Shown: piece after piece, positions 58,378 to 59,610 of the stretch | How positions within the stretch are numbered: the stretch's first letter is position 1 | How the letters are laid out: every line of letters begins with the position of its first letter | Assembly (NCBI GenBank): GCA_007695045.1 | Contig: REEP01000103.1 | Span: 1 to 59,610 of the forward strand | DNA length: 59,610 nucleotides | Source of the DNA: Rhodospirillales bacterium | GTDB taxonomy: Bacteria > Pseudomonadota > Alphaproteobacteria > Rhodospirillales > Defluviicoccaceae | Direction of reading: 5' to 3' | Translations under genes and position numbers: made by a program | Notes under the pieces: generated by a model | The model's input: only the letters and a program-made list of their open reading frames with translations | Told to the model about the DNA's origin: nothing | Databases searched by the model: none

Positions 58378-59166
58378 ATGTATCCGGAACGGATCATCTG
58401 CCTCACCGCCGAGACGGTGGAGACGCTGTACCTCCTGGGGGCGCAGGACCGCATCGCCGGGGTGACCGGCTACGCCGTGAGGCCGCCCGAGGTGCGGCAC
58501 GAGAAACCGAAGGTGGGTGCCTTCACCTCCGCCCGGGTCGACAGTATTCGGGCGCTGGAGCCGGACCTCGTGCTCACGTTTTCCGACCTGCAGGCCGACT
58601 TGGCGGCCACCCTGATCCGCCACGGGATCGAGGTCCATGCCTTCAACCAGCACACCGTGGCCGGCATCCTCAGGATGATCATGACGCTCGGCAGCCTGGT
58701 GGGCGCGGGCGACCGGGCAGCCGCGCTGGTGCGCGAACTGGAAGCCGGCCTGGCGGCGGCGCGGCAGCGTGCCGCCGATCGGGCCCGGCGGCCGCGGGTG
58801 TTTTTCGAGGAATGGGACGAGCCGCTGATCTCCGCCACCGCCTGGGTCTCCGAGTTGATCGAGCTTGCCGGCGGCGTCGATGTGTTCGCTGATCTCGCGC
58901 ATCAACCAGCGGCGAAAGACCGGATCGTGCCGTGGTCGACGGTTGTGGAGGCCGCCCCGGATATCATCATCGGGTCCTGGTGCGGCAAGCGCTTCGTGCC
59001 GGCGCGGGTGCGGGCACGCTCGGATGCCGAGGCGGTGCCGGCGGTGCGGGACGGCGCGCTGCACGAGGTCAAGTCGGCCATCATCCTGCAGCCCGGGCCG
59101 GGTGCCTTGACCGAAGGACTGGCGGCGCTGGAAGCCATCATCGCCGGCCGGGTGGAGGCGGCCTGA
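58378..59166 (+). CDS. BtuF-like cobalamin-binding protein without signal peptide
   Basis: A 262-aa periplasmic-binding-protein fold of the BtuF type: IICLTAETVETLYLLGAQDR at the start, GVTGYAVRPPEVRHEKPKVG, ALEPDLVLTFSDLQADLAAT, the middle helix and SATAWVSELIELAGGVDVFA, then VVEAAPDIIIGSWCGKRF. The fold begins at residue 4, so no signal peptide is present. It would be cytoplasmic unless the true start lies elsewhere. GGGAGCC precedes the ATG at 58378. Substrate may be cobamide or a corrinoid breakdown product. Confidence 0.85.
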   Translation: MYPERIICLTAETVETLYLLGAQDRIAGVTGYAVRPPEVRHEKPKVGAFTSARVDSIRALEPDLVLTFSDLQADLAATLIRHGIEVHAFNQHTVAGILRMIMTLGSLVGAGDRAAALVRELEAGLAAARQRAADRARRPRVFFEEWDEPLISATAWVSELIELAGGVDVFADLAHQPAAKDRIVPWSTVVEAAPDIIIGSWCGKRFVPARVRARSDAEAVPAVRDGALHEVKSAIILQPGPGALTEGLAALEAIIAGRVEAA

Positions 59167-59180
59167 GCCCCCGCCCCGGC

Positions 59181-59547
59181 GAGGGGCTCCGCCACAACCC
59201 CTCTCCCCCGGAGGGGGAGAGGTTGGGTGAGGGGTCGTAAAAAAATCCCCCACGAGCCAGGTCGGCGCCCCATCCCCCAGAATCGCGCTCTCCCAAGGCA
59301 CCCTCACCCTCCCAGCCGGCTTGGCGGCCGGCCGGGCCCCTCCCTCTCCCGCTGCGCGGGCGAGGGGCTGAGGCGCACCCCCTCTCCCCCGGAGGGGGAG
59401 AGGTTGGGTGAGGGGGCGCAAAACAAATCCCCCACGGGCCGGGGTGGCGCCCCATCCCCCAGAATCGCGCTCTCTCTCACGAACCCTCACCCGCCCATCC
59501 GGCCTGCGGCCGGATGGCCCCCTCCCTCTCCCGCTGAAGCGGGCGAG
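59181..59547. repeat. two tandem copies of a ~180-bp palindromic repeat
   Basis: Unit 1 runs from 59181 to about 59358 and unit 2 from 59362 to about 59547. Each has the palindrome CTCTCCCCCGGAGGGGGAGAG, then TTGGGTGAGG, TCCCCCACG, GGCGCCCCATCCCCCAGAAT and a closing CCCTCTCCCGCTG hairpin region. The whole 59167-59610 segment has no gene; the last 60 bp (59548-59610) show nothing recognisable. Confidence 0.85.
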
Positions 59548-59610
59548 GGACTTACTGTCCGGTGAATTGCTGTTGACGCGCTGCACACAATCGGCAAGGC
59601 TAACCATCGG

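Noticed and set aside
58183-59607. 474-codon leftward frame at the right edge
   Set aside because: It reads through the palindromic repeats and antisense to the BtuF-like gene; repeated low-complexity translation.

Overview
The window is high-GC alphaproteobacterial chromosome, most likely from a member of the Rhodospirillales. The evidence is gene content: a LexA-type GTTC-N7-GTTC box before imuA, a phasin with a CTGC-N3-GCAG operator, an RpoH-family sigma factor, UbiK and Coq7, a RuBisCO-like protein, a GcrA-like fragment and short-form HisG. Almost all of it is ordinary core genome. There is no phage, insertion sequence or CRISPR array.

Layout. 1-10 kb: SOS mutagenesis gene imuA (runs off the left edge), a LysM envelope protein, a leftward run PBP - small protein - murA - hisG - hisD, and a rightward DUF4365 two-gene cassette. 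10-19 kb: pirin, the leftward operon rfaD-lgt-midA, ubiK, a YbjN protein, proC, rpoH, a TetR/COQ9-like regulator, a phasin with operator, promoter and terminator, and csaA. 19-22 kb: metal efflux gene dmeF, an AT-rich island with one orphan gene, a duplicated 5' fragment of dmeF, and tRNA-Val(GAC). 22-29 kb: mutT, argJ, NAD salvage (pncB, pncA), a dihydrolipoyl-dehydrogenase-like enzyme, a host-attachment-type protein and an amidoligase. 29-34 kb: two PEP-CTERM-type surface proteins. Each has a near-identical 560-bp upstream region carrying a near-consensus sigma-54 promoter and two copies of a TGT...ACA box. 34-44 kb: TspO, an MscS channel, GST, Nudix, YqaA, DsbB, Coq7, and a coupled RuBisCO-like protein/cupin pair. 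44-52 kb: a DUF4157 protein with two zinc-protease motifs, a dienelactone hydrolase, two hotdog thioesterases, prmA, and a five-gene DUF2589 cassette ending in a pesticin-like muramidase. 52-59.6 kb: O-antigen ligase, a glycosyltransferase, Rnk, a glycerophosphodiesterase, a B12-salvage operon with CbiZ and a BtuF-like protein, and a tandem palindromic repeat.

The best candidates for undescribed biology are: (i) the DUF2589/Zn-ribbon/muramidase cassette (48.75-52.37 kb), whose lytic enzyme has no export signal; (ii) the duplicated sigma-54 promoter modules driving two unrelated surface proteins that share flanks and C-terminal tails; (iii) the double-HExxH DUF4157 protein; (iv) the DUF4365 pair; (v) the dmeF duplication around an AT-rich orphan gene. 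All functions are inferred from sequence motifs read by eye; no database search was run.
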